Assembly (NCBI GenBank): GCA_019308655.1 | Contig: JAFDHS010000061.1 | Location: forward strand, 1-10,895 | Origin: Deltaproteobacteria bacterium | Lineage (GTDB): Bacteria > Desulfobacterota > Desulfobacteria > Desulfobacterales > JAFDHS01 | Direction of reading: 5' to 3' | Length of the DNA: 10,895 nucleotides | Part shown: positions 1 to 6,431 of the stretch, piece by piece | Numbering within the stretch: the first letter of the stretch is position 1 | Layout: each line of letters opens with the position of its first letter | The notes under the pieces: model-generated | Told to the model about the DNA's origin: nothing | Database searches by the model: none | What the model saw: only the letters and a program-made list of their open reading frames with translations | Program-made: the position numbers and the translations under genes

Positions 1-1097
1 AAATCGAACAAGGTACTGGCCCCTGTTTCGGTAAAGCTTAAATATACCCCTGTTTCTTTAATGAATACTTTTTCAGCTTTAAAGCCGTTGCTGAAAATTT
101 TGTATTCAGGAAAGAGGGTCTCTTTTTTTTTTATTCCAAGGGATCGCAAGGGATGTTTTTCTTTGGAAAAAAGCAAATGGTCTCCTGTCCGTTTAATCCG
201 CACCCGGTCCGGAAAATCAAGACTCCCCCAATCCGGACCATTTTCCATAAGACATATTGCAGAATCGATGTGGGAAAACGTTATACGCCTTAAATCCCCT
301 TTTATCTTTTTGATCGCCTTTCTGATGATTCGCCTTTGGGCAACATGAATACCTTTCAGCCGTGAAATACAAAGGGTGAGTTTTTTGTTTTCTATGGCTA
401 AAACCGTTTTTTTGAAAACAGGTTCAATAACCTCTTCGATCCATTCTTCTTCAGATCTTATAATTGAACTCAGCCGGTTAAGTGTTTGAGTTATCGCCGG
501 GTTGTAGTCTTCTTTTAATGCGGGGATTAAATGATGCCGTATTCGGTTGCGAAGATATTTTACATCGGTATTGGATATATCGGTAACGTAGTCTAATCCC
601 TTTACCTCCAGAAAATCAAGGATTTGCGAGCGTGTTGATTTTATAAGGGGGCGAACGATCTTATTATCTCTGACCGGTGGTATACCGGAGAGACCCAGGG
701 GGCCGCTTCCTCTGAATAAATACATCAATACCAGTTCGGCATTATCGTCGGCATGGTGGCCCAGAGCGATTTTTCCAAAGTCATTTTTTTTTGCTATATC
801 ATAATAAAAGGCATAACGAACACGCCGGGCCGCTTCTTCCTGGGAGAGTCCGTTATCTTTTTGATACTTGAGAACGTCTTCTTTTTTTATATAAAAAGGC
901 AGACCCAGCTCTTTTGCAAGGGATTCAACAAATTGGGCATCATTGTCCGAATCTTTGTGGCGGAGACAATGGTTGACATGGGCAACACCCAGCCTTAAAG
1001 ACATGCAGGGGGATAAATCGAGCAGAACATGAAGCATGGCTATTGAATCCGGCCCGCCGGATACACCGACAAGAACCGATTCTTCGGGGTGAAACAT
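1..1097 (-). CDS. tilS: tRNA(Ile)-lysidine synthase TilS, C-terminus cut by the window edge
   Basis: TilS ligates lysine to C34 of the tRNA-Ile CAU anticodon in an ATP-dependent reaction in the cytoplasm, which switches the tRNA from Met to Ile identity. Seen: the PP-loop motif VGVSGGPDS (residues 10-18 from the ATG at 1097), then AHVNHCLR, SQEEAARRVRYAF, LGHHADDNAELVLM and RGSGPLGLSGIPPV, all family signatures in the right order. The frame is open to base 1, giving about 365 residues; family members are about 430-480 aa, so part of the C-terminal tRNA-binding region lies outside. The ATG at 1097 is the first standard start codon but has no ribosome binding site and leaves only 12 residues before SGG. 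The frame is open back to a TGA at 1205-1203, with a perfect AAGGAG (1211-1206) nine bases before an ATA codon (1196-1194). The true start may therefore lie upstream at a non-AUG codon. The gene is divergent from the SRP RNA gene. Confidence 0.93.
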   Translation of the reverse strand, partial: MFHPEESVLVGVSGGPDSIAMLHVLLDLSPCMSLRLGVAHVNHCLRHKDSDNDAQFVESLAKELGLPFYIKKEDVLKYQKDNGLSQEEAARRVRYAFYYDIAKKNDFGKIALGHHADDNAELVLMYLFRGSGPLGLSGIPPVRDNKIVRPLIKSTRSQILDFLEVKGLDYVTDISNTDVKYLRNRIRHHLIPALKEDYNPAITQTLNRLSSIIRSEEEWIEEVIEPVFKKTVLAIENKKLTLCISRLKGIHVAQRRIIRKAIKKIKGDLRRITFSHIDSAICLMENGPDWGSLDFPDRVRIKRTGDHLLFSKEKHPLRSLGIKKKETLFPEYKIFSNGFKAEKVFIKETGVYLSFTETGASTLFD

Positions 1098-1205
1098 TCC
1101 GTAGTCGGCAATAGTCTGTTTGACTGTTTGAACAAACGCACTATATTTAAAATTGTCAGGCGATGTTGGTATGAATTGATTGGGAAAAATTTCTATCTCA
1201 GATCA

Positions 1206-1211
1206 CTCCTT
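1206..1211 (-). promoter_or_regulatory. Shine-Dalgarno AAGGAG for tilS, no AUG/GUG/UUG at its normal distance
   Basis: On the minus strand AAGGAG is followed by TGATCTGAG and then ATA (1196-1194), the first codon at standard spacing in the tilS frame. Translation from there adds about 33 residues, including FVQTVKQTIADYG, which resembles the short helix that usually precedes the TilS PP-loop. An AUA start would be rare; a base error in the assembly is an alternative. Confidence 0.5.
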
Positions 1212-1357
1212 AACGATTTTATTCAGTTATCCGGGAGGGGATTGTAACGTCGGACAAATATTGAATTCTTAATAATATCATAACTTACAAAAAATATCAT
1301 ATATTGGATTTTATGCCAAGAAAAAAGGGGGAACGCCGATGATGGCCTATTTTTTTC

Positions 1358-1388
1358 TTGAAAAAAAATAATTGTTTGATAATATAAT
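1358..1388 (+). promoter_or_regulatory. Likely sigma-70 promoter of the SRP RNA gene
   Basis: TTGAAA (1358-1363) and a perfect TATAAT (1383-1388) are separated by 19 bases. The predicted RNA 5' end at about 1394 lies six bases after the -10 box, a normal distance. The spacer is slightly long. GATAAT at 1378-1383 is an overlapping alternative -10 box with a shorter spacer. Confidence 0.55.
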
Positions 1389-1393
1389 AAATT

Positions 1394-1650
1394 CCTGGTT
1401 GTGCTAGGCGGGGAGTTAGCGGTGCCCTTTTCCCGAAATCCGCTTTATGCGGGGCTGAATTCTGTCTAAAGGCCCTTACCTGAATGCTTGTAAGTTACTC
1501 TGATCGGCCGCCATGCAACAGACAATTACGAACCTCGTCAGATCCGGAAGGAAGCAGCGATAAGTAATGCCGTCTGTGTCGTGGATTGATCCCGGTCATG
1601 TTGCGACTTATGCTTTTTGGGAAAGGTTCGATAGATGGTGCACAGCCAGG
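1394..1650 (+). ncRNA. ffs: Signal recognition particle RNA, large (Alu-domain) bacterial type
   Basis: This is the RNA scaffold of SRP, binding Ffh and directing membrane protein synthesis to the membrane. Seen: the near-universal Ffh-binding apical core GTCAGATCCGGAAGGAAGCA around 1537-1556. The RNA folds back on itself over its whole length. CCTGGTTGTGC (1394-1404) pairs with GCACAGCCAGG (1640-1650) with a single G-U. CCTTACC near 1476 pairs with GGAAAGG near 1620. GTAAGT near 1491 pairs with ACTTAT near 1606. ACAGAC and ATTAC near 1518-1530 pair with GTAAT and GTCTGT near 1566-1577. The length of about 257 nt and the 5' GGCGGGGAGTTAGCGGTGCC block indicate the large form with an Alu domain, like Bacillus scRNA, not the 114-nt E. 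coli 4.5S RNA. Ends are inferred from the closing helix. Confidence 0.9.
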
Positions 1651-1656
1651 TTTTTT
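1640..1656 (+). terminator. SRP RNA 3' arm followed by a T-run
   Basis: The 3' strand of the closing helix (1640-1650) is directly followed by TTTTTT (1651-1656). It could act as an intrinsic terminator, although the stem partner is about 240 nt away and not a local hairpin. Confidence 0.4.
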
Positions 1657-1794
1657 ATACCACTTTTTTATCCTTCCCCATAATCGGCTTTTAAGATTCA
1701 ATGTAACTACTCAGCCACGAAGACACCCATCTCTATTTAGCTCACTTTTTTCGGTTTATCCGGGTCAGGCTTCAATAAAAGGAATTTTCACCTG

Positions 1795-2964
1795 ATGGAA
1801 AATATAAACAACAACGTAAAACGCCTTAATATTGAGGATAAAGAAATCATACTTCTGGGTACGGCCCATGTATCAAAAGAGAGTGCCGACCTTGTTGTCT
1901 CTGTTATTAATGATGAAAAACCGGATACGGTCTGTGTTGAACTCTGTCAGTCCAGGTATCAGTCTATTCGTCAAAAAGAGAAATGGCAGGAGACGGATAT
2001 TGTCAAGGTGATCAAGGACAAAAAAGCCTTTCTCCTTCTTTCCAACCTTCTTCTGGCATCCTTTCAAAAAAAGATCGCTAAAAAGTTGGATATAAAACCC
2101 GGTGAGGAGATGATAAAAGCCGTTGAAACCGGAGAGGCCGCGGGCGCCCGAATCCATCTTGCCGATCGGGATATCACCATTACCCTCTCAAGAATCTGGC
2201 GCATCATGGGATTCTGGGAAAAACTCAAGCTTTTGTTTCAGATGGTCATGTCTCTCGGAGAGGTCGGTGACATAAACGAGGAAGACATTGAAAAAATGAA
2301 ACAGGAAGATGTGCTTGAGACGCTTCTTTCAGAGGTGGGGAAAACCCATCCGGTTTTAAAAGATATTCTGATCGATGAACGGGACAGGTATCTGGCATAC
2401 AAGATCAAGACGGCACCGGGTAAAAAAATCGTAGCTGTTGTGGGTGCAGGCCATGTCCCCGGCATCTTGAATTGCTGGAATACGGGCAGGGATACGGATA
2501 TCGAGTCCCTTGAAAAGCTGCCCCCCCAAAAAAGGACCGCCGCTTTTTTTAAATGGATGATGCCTTTAGGAATATTGGTACTTTTTATGTTTGGTTTTTT
2601 TTACGGCGGCCTGGATGCCGGAACCGACATGATCTGGTGGTGGTTCATTGCCAATGGTGTTCTGGCAGGCCTGGGCGCCTTAATTGCCATGGCCCATCCC
2701 CTGACGATTTTATCTTCGATTATAGCGGCCCCTTTAACTTCCTTGAACCCCATGATTGCCGCAGGCTGGGTATCAGGGCTGACAGAGGCTTTTTTCAGGA
2801 AGCCAAAGGTTAAGGATCTGGAACGCTTGCCCGAAGATATTCTTTCCCTCAAGGGGTTTTGGAAAAACAGAGCCACCCGAATTCTGCTTGTCGTTGTTTT
2901 TACAAACCTGGGAAGCGCTGTGGGCACCATGGTTGCCATTCCGTTAATGGCAAAAGTACTGTAA
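1795..2964 (+). CDS. TraB/PrgY family membrane protein
   Basis: The 389-aa product belongs to the TraB/PrgY family, named after the enterococcal pheromone shutdown protein and related to the TIKI/Ere-type metal-dependent hydrolase superfamily. Its bacterial substrate is not known. Seen: GTAHVS (residues 22-27), VCVELC around 47-52, HLADRDI around 122-128, DERDRYLAYKI around 200 and GAGHVPG (217-223). These conserved histidine and acidic motifs would form the active site. The C-terminal third is hydrophobic: FFKWMMPLGILVLFMFGFFY, a stretch from the WWWF block through IAAPLTSLNPMIAAGWVSG, and a last segment ending at LMAKVL. This suggests several membrane helices. The start is supported by AAAAGGA (1777-1783), 11 bases upstream. 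The gene lies 138 bases downstream of the SRP RNA T-run and its stop is 11 bases from the convergent purN stop. Family assignment is firm; the physiological role is open. Confidence 0.88.
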   Translation: MENINNNVKRLNIEDKEIILLGTAHVSKESADLVVSVINDEKPDTVCVELCQSRYQSIRQKEKWQETDIVKVIKDKKAFLLLSNLLLASFQKKIAKKLDIKPGEEMIKAVETGEAAGARIHLADRDITITLSRIWRIMGFWEKLKLLFQMVMSLGEVGDINEEDIEKMKQEDVLETLLSEVGKTHPVLKDILIDERDRYLAYKIKTAPGKKIVAVVGAGHVPGILNCWNTGRDTDIESLEKLPPQKRTAAFFKWMMPLGILVLFMFGFFYGGLDAGTDMIWWWFIANGVLAGLGALIAMAHPLTILSSIIAAPLTSLNPMIAAGWVSGLTEAFFRKPKVKDLERLPEDILSLKGFWKNRATRILLVVVFTNLGSAVGTMVAIPLMAKVL

Positions 2965-2975
2965 TTCCAGAATTT

Positions 2976-3767
2976 TTAAACTATTTCCACGATACGTCTT
3001 TGGATCTTTTTGCCGTCTGGCGTCGGATACGACCGGTTGACTATTTTCAGGCGGCTCTGTGCAAAAAGCTGTATGCATTCCGGATAAACTTCCCATTCAA
3101 GCTCCAGACCTTTTTTCCTTATGGTGGCCAAGGTATCATCCGGCTCTATCTGGAATGCCTTCTGCCCGATAATCGGGCCTGAATCCTCGCCGTAATCGAT
3201 AAAGTGAACAGTACACCCCCCGACCTTGCACCCGTAGCGAAAGGTGTCGCCATATCCATCCGTACCGGGAAAAGAAGGAAGGAGTGCCGGATGGATATTC
3301 ATGATGCGCGGATGATCGGTCTTTGGGTTGACCCGGTCGATAAAATACGGGCTTAAGGTTCGCATAAAACCCGCCAGCACCAGCAGATCAAAAGGGTAGG
3401 GTGCCATCGCTTCAAGAAGCTTTGCCTCGGCAATTGCCCTTGACACCATAAAACACTTGACCGTTTCAGGATCGGCATCATCGGAAAAAAGAGTTTGTTT
3501 GGCGTATAGATCGTCTATGTCAAAATCCTTTGGGGGCACAATCTTTTCAGATCCTTTTTTCAAGCTTTGTATAATTGACGAATAGTCCACTGTAAACGTA
3601 GGAATCCCATGCTTTCTGCCCCTTTCAAGGCCGGATGCGTCCGGATTATCCGTTCCTACAAATACGATTTCTCCATCTGTTTTTCCTGATTCACAGGCAT
3701 CTATGATAGCCTGAAGGTTTGTTCCTCCGCCTGATATAAGTGCCCCGATACGGATCTTTTTATGCAT
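2976..3767 (-). CDS. purN: Phosphoribosylglycinamide formyltransferase (GAR transformylase) with an internal insertion
   Basis: PurN transfers a formyl group from 10-formyl-THF to glycinamide ribonucleotide, the third step of purine synthesis. Seen: N-terminal SGGGTNLQAIIDAC (12-25), NPDASGLERG (41-50), FDLLVLAGFMRTLSP (126-140), NIHPALLPSFPG (157-168) and HFIDYGEDSGPIIGQ (188-202). By homology the catalytic residues are N157, H159 and D195, all present. The ATG at 3767 is chosen because GAGGAA (3780-3775) lies seven bases upstream and the glycine-rich motif then begins near residue 12; the ATG at 3830 would add 21 residues without a binding site. At 263 aa the protein is longer than the usual 190-220 aa. 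The excess is mostly a stretch at about residues 62-120, between the phosphate-binding half and the FDLLVLAG strand. It lies downstream of the phosphatase gene on the same strand across a 210-bp gap. Confidence 0.93.
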   Translation of the reverse strand: MHKKIRIGALISGGGTNLQAIIDACESGKTDGEIVFVGTDNPDASGLERGRKHGIPTFTVDYSSIIQSLKKGSEKIVPPKDFDIDDLYAKQTLFSDDADPETVKCFMVSRAIAEAKLLEAMAPYPFDLLVLAGFMRTLSPYFIDRVNPKTDHPRIMNIHPALLPSFPGTDGYGDTFRYGCKVGGCTVHFIDYGEDSGPIIGQKAFQIEPDDTLATIRKKGLELEWEVYPECIQLFAQSRLKIVNRSYPTPDGKKIQRRIVEIV

Positions 3768-3977
3768 TTTAAAATTCCTCAAGTAGTAAAAAAAACGGTC
3801 AATTCTATAAAAATTGATTTTCAACCTCACTTTGGATGTTAATAAATTCTGTTCATAAGTTTAACACCTTGAAAGCACAAAGGATATAATTTTTTTGTAA
3901 TCCAGGTTTTAAGAAAACTATTGTTGGCTAAAACATAAGATCTAAAAAGTTTGAAACCTCAAAGAGTTTTAGGCAAA

Positions 3978-4706
3978 TCATGTTACTTCTAACAGTACTA
4001 TGGTAATGTTATCCTTGCCGCCTGCAGCGTTGGCCAATTCAATGAGTTTTTCAACTTTTTGAGACAAAGTGCCGATCGAGGAAACAACTTCCCGGATCAG
4101 AAAATCATCGACCATATCCGTAAGGCCGTCAGAGCACAGAAGAAACAGGTCTCCTGACAATGCCTTTCCTCTGATGACGTCAAGGGCCGGACTCTCGTTT
4201 ATGCCGACTGCCCGGAGAATAATGTTTCGCAAGGGGTGATTTCTAGCTTCAGCAGGTGAAATAAGTCCCTGATCGATTTGTTCTTGAACCAGTGAATGGT
4301 CCTGGGTCAGTTGTTTGAGTTGTCCGTTTCTTAAGCGATAAGTCCGGCTGTCTCCCATATGGCCCAGAACAAATTCTTTATGGGTAAAGGCCATCAGTTC
4401 AGCAGTACAACCCATGCCTTCATGATGAGGATTTTCCTTCACATGATCAAGAATTCTTTTATTGGCAAATCTAAATGTTTTTTGAACCTGTTCGAGGTTT
4501 TGCTTTTCGGATCGACCGCGGGAATTTAAAAAAATCTCCAAAGCCGTTTCAGCAAAAATATGACTGGCCACTTCTCCAGCCGCTGCACCGCCCATGCCGT
4601 CGGCAACTAAACAAAAGTCCAGGTCGGACTTTACAACAAAAACATCTTCATTGTTATTACGCTTGAGGCCGATATCCGATTTACCGGAAAAATTTATTTT
4701 ATCCAT
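3978..4706 (-). CDS. PP2C-family Ser/Thr protein phosphatase (Stp/PrpC type)
   Basis: This is a metal-dependent phosphatase that reverses serine/threonine phosphorylation, typically opposing Hanks-type kinases. Seen, in order: SDIGLKRNNNED (10-21), VADGMGGAAAGEVAS (34-48), GMGCTAELMAF (97-107), LGHMGDSRTYRLRNG (114-128), LTQDHSLVQEQIDQG (133-147), LLCSDGLTDMV (189-199) and GGKDNITIVLLEV (229-241). The metal ligands D36, G37, D193 and D232 are intact, and 242 aa is normal for the catalytic core. There is no membrane segment, so it should be cytoplasmic. No Shine-Dalgarno sequence is visible before the ATG. The start instead overlaps the last codons of an open frame (stop 4696-4694), suggesting translation was coupled to an upstream gene whose body is gone. 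No kinase gene is in the window. Confidence 0.92.
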   Translation of the reverse strand: MDKINFSGKSDIGLKRNNNEDVFVVKSDLDFCLVADGMGGAAAGEVASHIFAETALEIFLNSRGRSEKQNLEQVQKTFRFANKRILDHVKENPHHEGMGCTAELMAFTHKEFVLGHMGDSRTYRLRNGQLKQLTQDHSLVQEQIDQGLISPAEARNHPLRNIILRAVGINESPALDVIRGKALSGDLFLLCSDGLTDMVDDFLIREVVSSIGTLSQKVEKLIELANAAGGKDNITIVLLEVT

Positions 4707-4807
4707 GTTTTTTTGTAAAATATATCATCGAGTTGGATATCTGGGGTCAAATCATTAATCTTTACAATTTCTGCTGAGATGCTGTCAAGAGAGTATTCAT
4801 CGGTGGA
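4694..4807 (-). pseudogene. C-terminal remnant of the gene formerly upstream of the phosphatase
   Basis: The minus-strand frame from about 4807 to a TAA at 4696-4694 reads DEYSLDSISAEIVKIN and on to DIQLDDIFYKKTWIK. It has protein-like composition and overlaps the phosphatase ATG in another frame, as in a coupled operon. It is closed upstream by an in-frame TGA (4810-4808), and beyond it the sequence changes character. I do not recognise the family. The likeliest reading is the last ~35 codons of a lost gene. Confidence 0.35.
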
Positions 4808-4875
4808 TCAGAAGGCGCACCGGCAGGAATTATTACGAACTGCTCAACAATGTGCGCCTGACCGGTACCCCATGA
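4804..4875 (+). other. Short coding-like fragment overlapping an inverted repeat
   Basis: The + frame ends RTGRNYYELLNNVRLTGTP before a TGA (4873-4875). The +1 frame then continues from ATG at 4872 for 22 codons, so this may be a frameshifted scrap of a decayed gene. The same stretch holds an 8-bp inverted repeat, AGGCGCAC (4812-4819) and GTGCGCCT (4852-4859). I cannot assign a family. Confidence 0.2.
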
Positions 4876-4896
4876 TTATGAAAAAACCCGACGTCC

Positions 4897-5061
4897 TCAG
4901 ATGCTGGGTATTGGCACATTCCACCATGACTTATGATTAGGTATGTGTTTTGGTTGAGACAATTGTTTTCGAATTCGTTTTTCTTCCAGTTTGTCGTGAT
5001 CTTTGATTTTCATTTGATTGATCAGTTCTGAACCATATTCCCAAAAATCAAATTGACACAT
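4897..5061 (-). CDS. Hypothetical small protein, 54 aa
   Basis: The frame starts MCQFDFWEYGSELINQMKIK and ends SWWNVPIPSI. It is charged and tryptophan-containing with no membrane segment. The ATG at 5061 has AGGA eight bases upstream; a longer form could begin at a GTG at 5091. No family is recognised. It lies between the decayed phosphatase upstream region and the MITE-split gene, so it may be a small real gene or the tail of a larger lost one. Confidence 0.35.
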   Translation of the reverse strand: MCQFDFWEYGSELINQMKIKDHDKLEEKRIRKQLSQPKHIPNHKSWWNVPIPSI

Positions 5062-5113
5062 GGGAGGATTCCTGTTTTTTTTTGTTCCCACGTGCCTGCG
5101 TTAGAATCCATAA

Positions 5114-5604
5114 ATGAGGCCATTTTTAGAAAATTTCGACACATTTTCTTCTGTCAAAATAACTGACATTGAGCAACCTACTTTGTCTAAAATTTTATTT
5201 ATTTGGCATGATTTTTGATTTGCTTTAATTTCAATACATTAAGATTTTAAAGCGATTTTTTTAATTTTGATATTTTTATACTCGAGGCAGATGCCATTGT
5301 TTGGAATTTAGCGATCAGAAATACAAATTTTTAAAGCATTTTATCAATTTGGCTAACTATTTGTTTTTATTTGATATCAAAATTCGTGCCATTTTAAATA
5401 AAAAAACCAAAACTGACCTGCTCAATGTCAGAAATAACAATAACAAAAGAAAATAACGAGGTGATAACTTTTGTAGAAGATGCACCAAATGTTTGGACTG
5501 TGATAACATTGGCAATAGGTGAAAATGTTAAAGAAATCACTATTTCGCCAGACATTGGATCAAATATTAGCGTTTTTTATATTGATGATGTTTTAATTGA
5601 GTAG
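5114..5604 (+). pseudogene. Small 71-codon gene split by a MITE-like insertion
   Basis: If the element at 5163-5431 and one copy of the flanking AAATAA are removed, a single open frame appears. It runs from ATG 5114 to TAG 5602-5604 and encodes 71 aa. The N-terminal part reads MRPFLENFDTFSSVKITIT and the rest continues KENNEVITFVEDAPNVW through NISVFYIDDVLIE. As it stands, the 3' part is readable as a 59-codon ORF from the ATG at 5425, which lies inside the right end of the element. The composition is acidic and beta-strand-like, and AT-richer than the left-hand genes. No family is recognised and no strong Shine-Dalgarno sequence precedes 5114. The junction logic is seen directly in sequence; that the gene was ever expressed is inference. 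Confidence 0.5.
5163..5431. mobile_element. MITE-like non-autonomous element, 269 bp, with 6-bp target duplication
   Basis: Terminal inverted repeats CTGACATTGAGCA (5163-5175) and TGCTCAATGTCAG (5419-5431) match perfectly over 13 bp. They continue imperfectly to about 57 bp: GGCATGATTTTTGAT (5205-5219) mirrors ATCAAAATTCGTGCC (5376-5390) with two mismatches. AAATAA flanks both sides (5157-5162 and 5432-5437). The interior is very AT-rich and has no ORF, so mobilisation would depend on a transposase elsewhere. Removing the element restores a continuous reading frame. Confidence 0.72.
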
Positions 5605-5624
5605 GAGGAGGTGGCATCAGAATT

Positions 5625-5690
5625 CCGGGTAGAGTAGAGGGCAGGCTGGCCCTGCCCTCCCTCATCAAACTGTTCATACGGTTCTCCCGC
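5625..5690 (-). mobile_element. 3'-end fragment of a group II intron (domains V-VI)
   Basis: On the minus strand, ATGCGGGAGAACCGTATG then CAGTTTGATGAGG resembles the domain V region of bacterial group II introns. GAGGGCAGG (5659-5651 side) pairing with CCTGCCCTC, loop GCCAG, then CTCTACTCTAC resembles domain VI and the 3' splice end. The 5' strand of domain V, with its AGC triad context, is not convincing, and no reverse transcriptase frame is present. It is therefore a dead fragment. An 18-bp palindrome (TATGTGCT, AC, AGCACATA; 5695-5712) adjoins it. Confidence 0.45.
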
Positions 5691-5726
5691 ATTTTATGTG
5701 CTACAGCACATAACGAAGGATTGGGC

Positions 5727-5754
5727 TCAAACCTTGATTATTGACTAAGCAATT
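5727..5754 (+). repeat. 28-bp direct repeat, copy 1
   Basis: The sequence beginning TCAAACCTTGATTATTGACT and ending AAGCAATT is identical to 7129-7156. Both copies are preceded by GGG plus one variable base. The copies lie 1,402 bp apart and flank the oxidase cassette. Confidence 0.8.
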
Positions 5755-5860
5755 GTCGATGAGTATGTTATGAAAGATGTGCAAAAGTTTGCCGTGCCCA
5801 TCAAAAATATGAAACATTATCCAAAAACGATGGGCGGAATACGGTAAACAGGTGATTTGA

Positions 5861-5946
5861 AATCCGGCTCATGAATTAACCTGTGCCTTTGCCAAGGAAT
5901 GGTCGAAACGCAATTTGGCACAAATGGTGAAATTTAATGCAAAAGA
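5861..5946 (+). pseudogene. Possible fragment of a YhcG (DUF1016) nuclease N-terminal domain
   Basis: The frame reads HELTCAFAKEWSKRNLAQMV and continues KFNAKDG before entering a palindromic repeat. The pattern of a Gly/Lys-Trp-Ser-x-x-Asn-Leu-x-x-Met-x-x-Phe helix resembles the start of the YhcG/DUF1016 N-terminal domain. It is preceded by an in-frame TGA, so at most about 30 codons survive. The resemblance is from memory of the family and is weak. Confidence 0.3.
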
Positions 5947-5974
5947 TGGGCACGCTCCGCTTTGCCCATCCTAC
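5945..5974. repeat. Palindromic repeat, GATGGGCA type
   Basis: GATGGGCA (5945-5952) and TGCCCATC (5963-5970) form an 8-bp stem around CGCTCCGCTT, followed by CTAC. This resembles a dispersed hairpin repeat that I recall from several bacterial genomes, often carrying the same GTAGGATGGGC edge. Confidence 0.6.
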
Positions 5975-6019
5975 ATCTACATCGTTACGCTCATCCAGCA
6001 TTGTATTATTGAAATTATC

Positions 6020-6047
6020 GTAGGGACGAATAATTATTCGCCCTTAC
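6020..6047. repeat. 28-bp palindromic repeat, GTAGGGACG type
   Basis: GTAGGGACGAATAA is followed by its near-complement TTATTCGCCCTTAC, giving an almost perfect 14+14 palindrome with two G-T type mismatches. This resembles dispersed hairpin repeats with GTAGGG...CCCTAC ends. Confidence 0.65.
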
Positions 6048-6112
6048 CAACTGGCAGCGTAGCAGGCATTCAACCTGGGCATAAACAAAGATTACGATTT
6101 AAAGATGCGGGA

Positions 6113-6166
6113 TCAAACCTTGAGTTGTGATTAAGGAAAGAGCGATAATAACTGATCAAGGTTTGA
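6113..6166. repeat. 11-bp inverted repeat related to the 28-bp direct repeat
   Basis: TCAAACCTTGA (6113-6123) and TCAAGGTTTGA (6156-6166) are perfect inverse complements around 32 bases. The 11-mer equals the first 11 bases of the direct repeat at 5727 and 7129, so this locus holds four copies of the core in two orientations. Confidence 0.6.
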
Positions 6167-6287
6167 GCCTAAAATTTGCGTCAGTGGATACCCTGTTGTG
6201 ATAACACTATGCCCTTCGCCTCATCTGGCTGGACTTGGGACTTGCCTTGACTTCAATAATTTGAAGATGTAGGCTCACCCTTAAGAC

Positions 6288-6307
6288 GTGTGCCGTGCTC
6301 GGCACAC
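6288..6307. repeat. Perfect hairpin adjoining the attC site
   Basis: GTGTGCCG, TGCT, CGGCACAC is a perfect 8-bp stem with a 4-base loop. It overlaps the left core of the attC site that follows. It could act on transcription into the cassette, but there is no T-run. Confidence 0.5.
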
Positions 6308-6361
6308 AACAAAAAAATCAAGCCGACGCTGAAAAGCACGCGGCTTATTTGGGCGTTGGAC
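6304..6361 (+). repeat. attC recombination site, left edge of the oxidase cassette
   Basis: The right core GTTGGAC (6355-6361) fits GTTRRRY. The inner stem AAGCCG (6320-6325) and CGGCTT (6341-6346) is separated by ACGCTGAAAAGCACG, with an unpaired A next to a further CG pair. TCAAGCCGACG, CGGCTTA and GCGTT closely resemble the order in the aadA-type attC of mobile integrons. The left core ACACAAC fits only in its AAC end. attC sites are folded single-stranded substrates of the integron integrase; an integrase gene is not in the window. Confidence 0.65.
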
Positions 6362-6431
6362 ACCACAAAAGAGAAGGAAGGAAGAAGAGAGACCACGATA
6401 CAGCTATTCATTGGCGGCAAGGTTCTTTTTC

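Larger units (their letters stand above)
5755..6287. other. Gene-free stretch with repeats and coding scraps
   Basis: No intact gene is visible. Short coding-like stretches occur, for instance MKDVQKFAVPIKNMKHYPK near 5770-5850 and LGINKDYDLKMRDQTLS near 6076-6128, but all are closed by stops within a few dozen codons. Two palindromic repeats, one inverted repeat and the possible YhcG fragment listed separately lie here. It reads as accumulated debris between mobile insertions. Confidence 0.5.

Noticed and set aside
1495..1795. Overlapping ORFs on both strands across the SRP RNA
   Set aside because: The RNA helices and the Ffh-binding core explain the sequence; the peptides show no family features.
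2964..2976. Possible shared terminator between the convergent traB-like and purN genes
   Set aside because: Only 11 bases separate the stops and no stem with a T-run is visible.
3936..3958. Weak hairpin TTTGA/TCAAA followed by CTTTTT after the phosphatase on the minus strand
   Set aside because: The stem is only 5 bp and AT-rich, too weak to call a terminator.
4743..4760. GGGGTCAAATCATTAATC resembles the start of the 28-bp direct repeat
   Set aside because: Only GGGGTCAAA is shared before the match breaks, and the stretch lies in the remnant frame upstream of the phosphatase.
4812..4859. 8-bp inverted repeat considered as an attC site
   Set aside because: No RYYYAAC/GTTRRRY cores flank the stem in the right positions.
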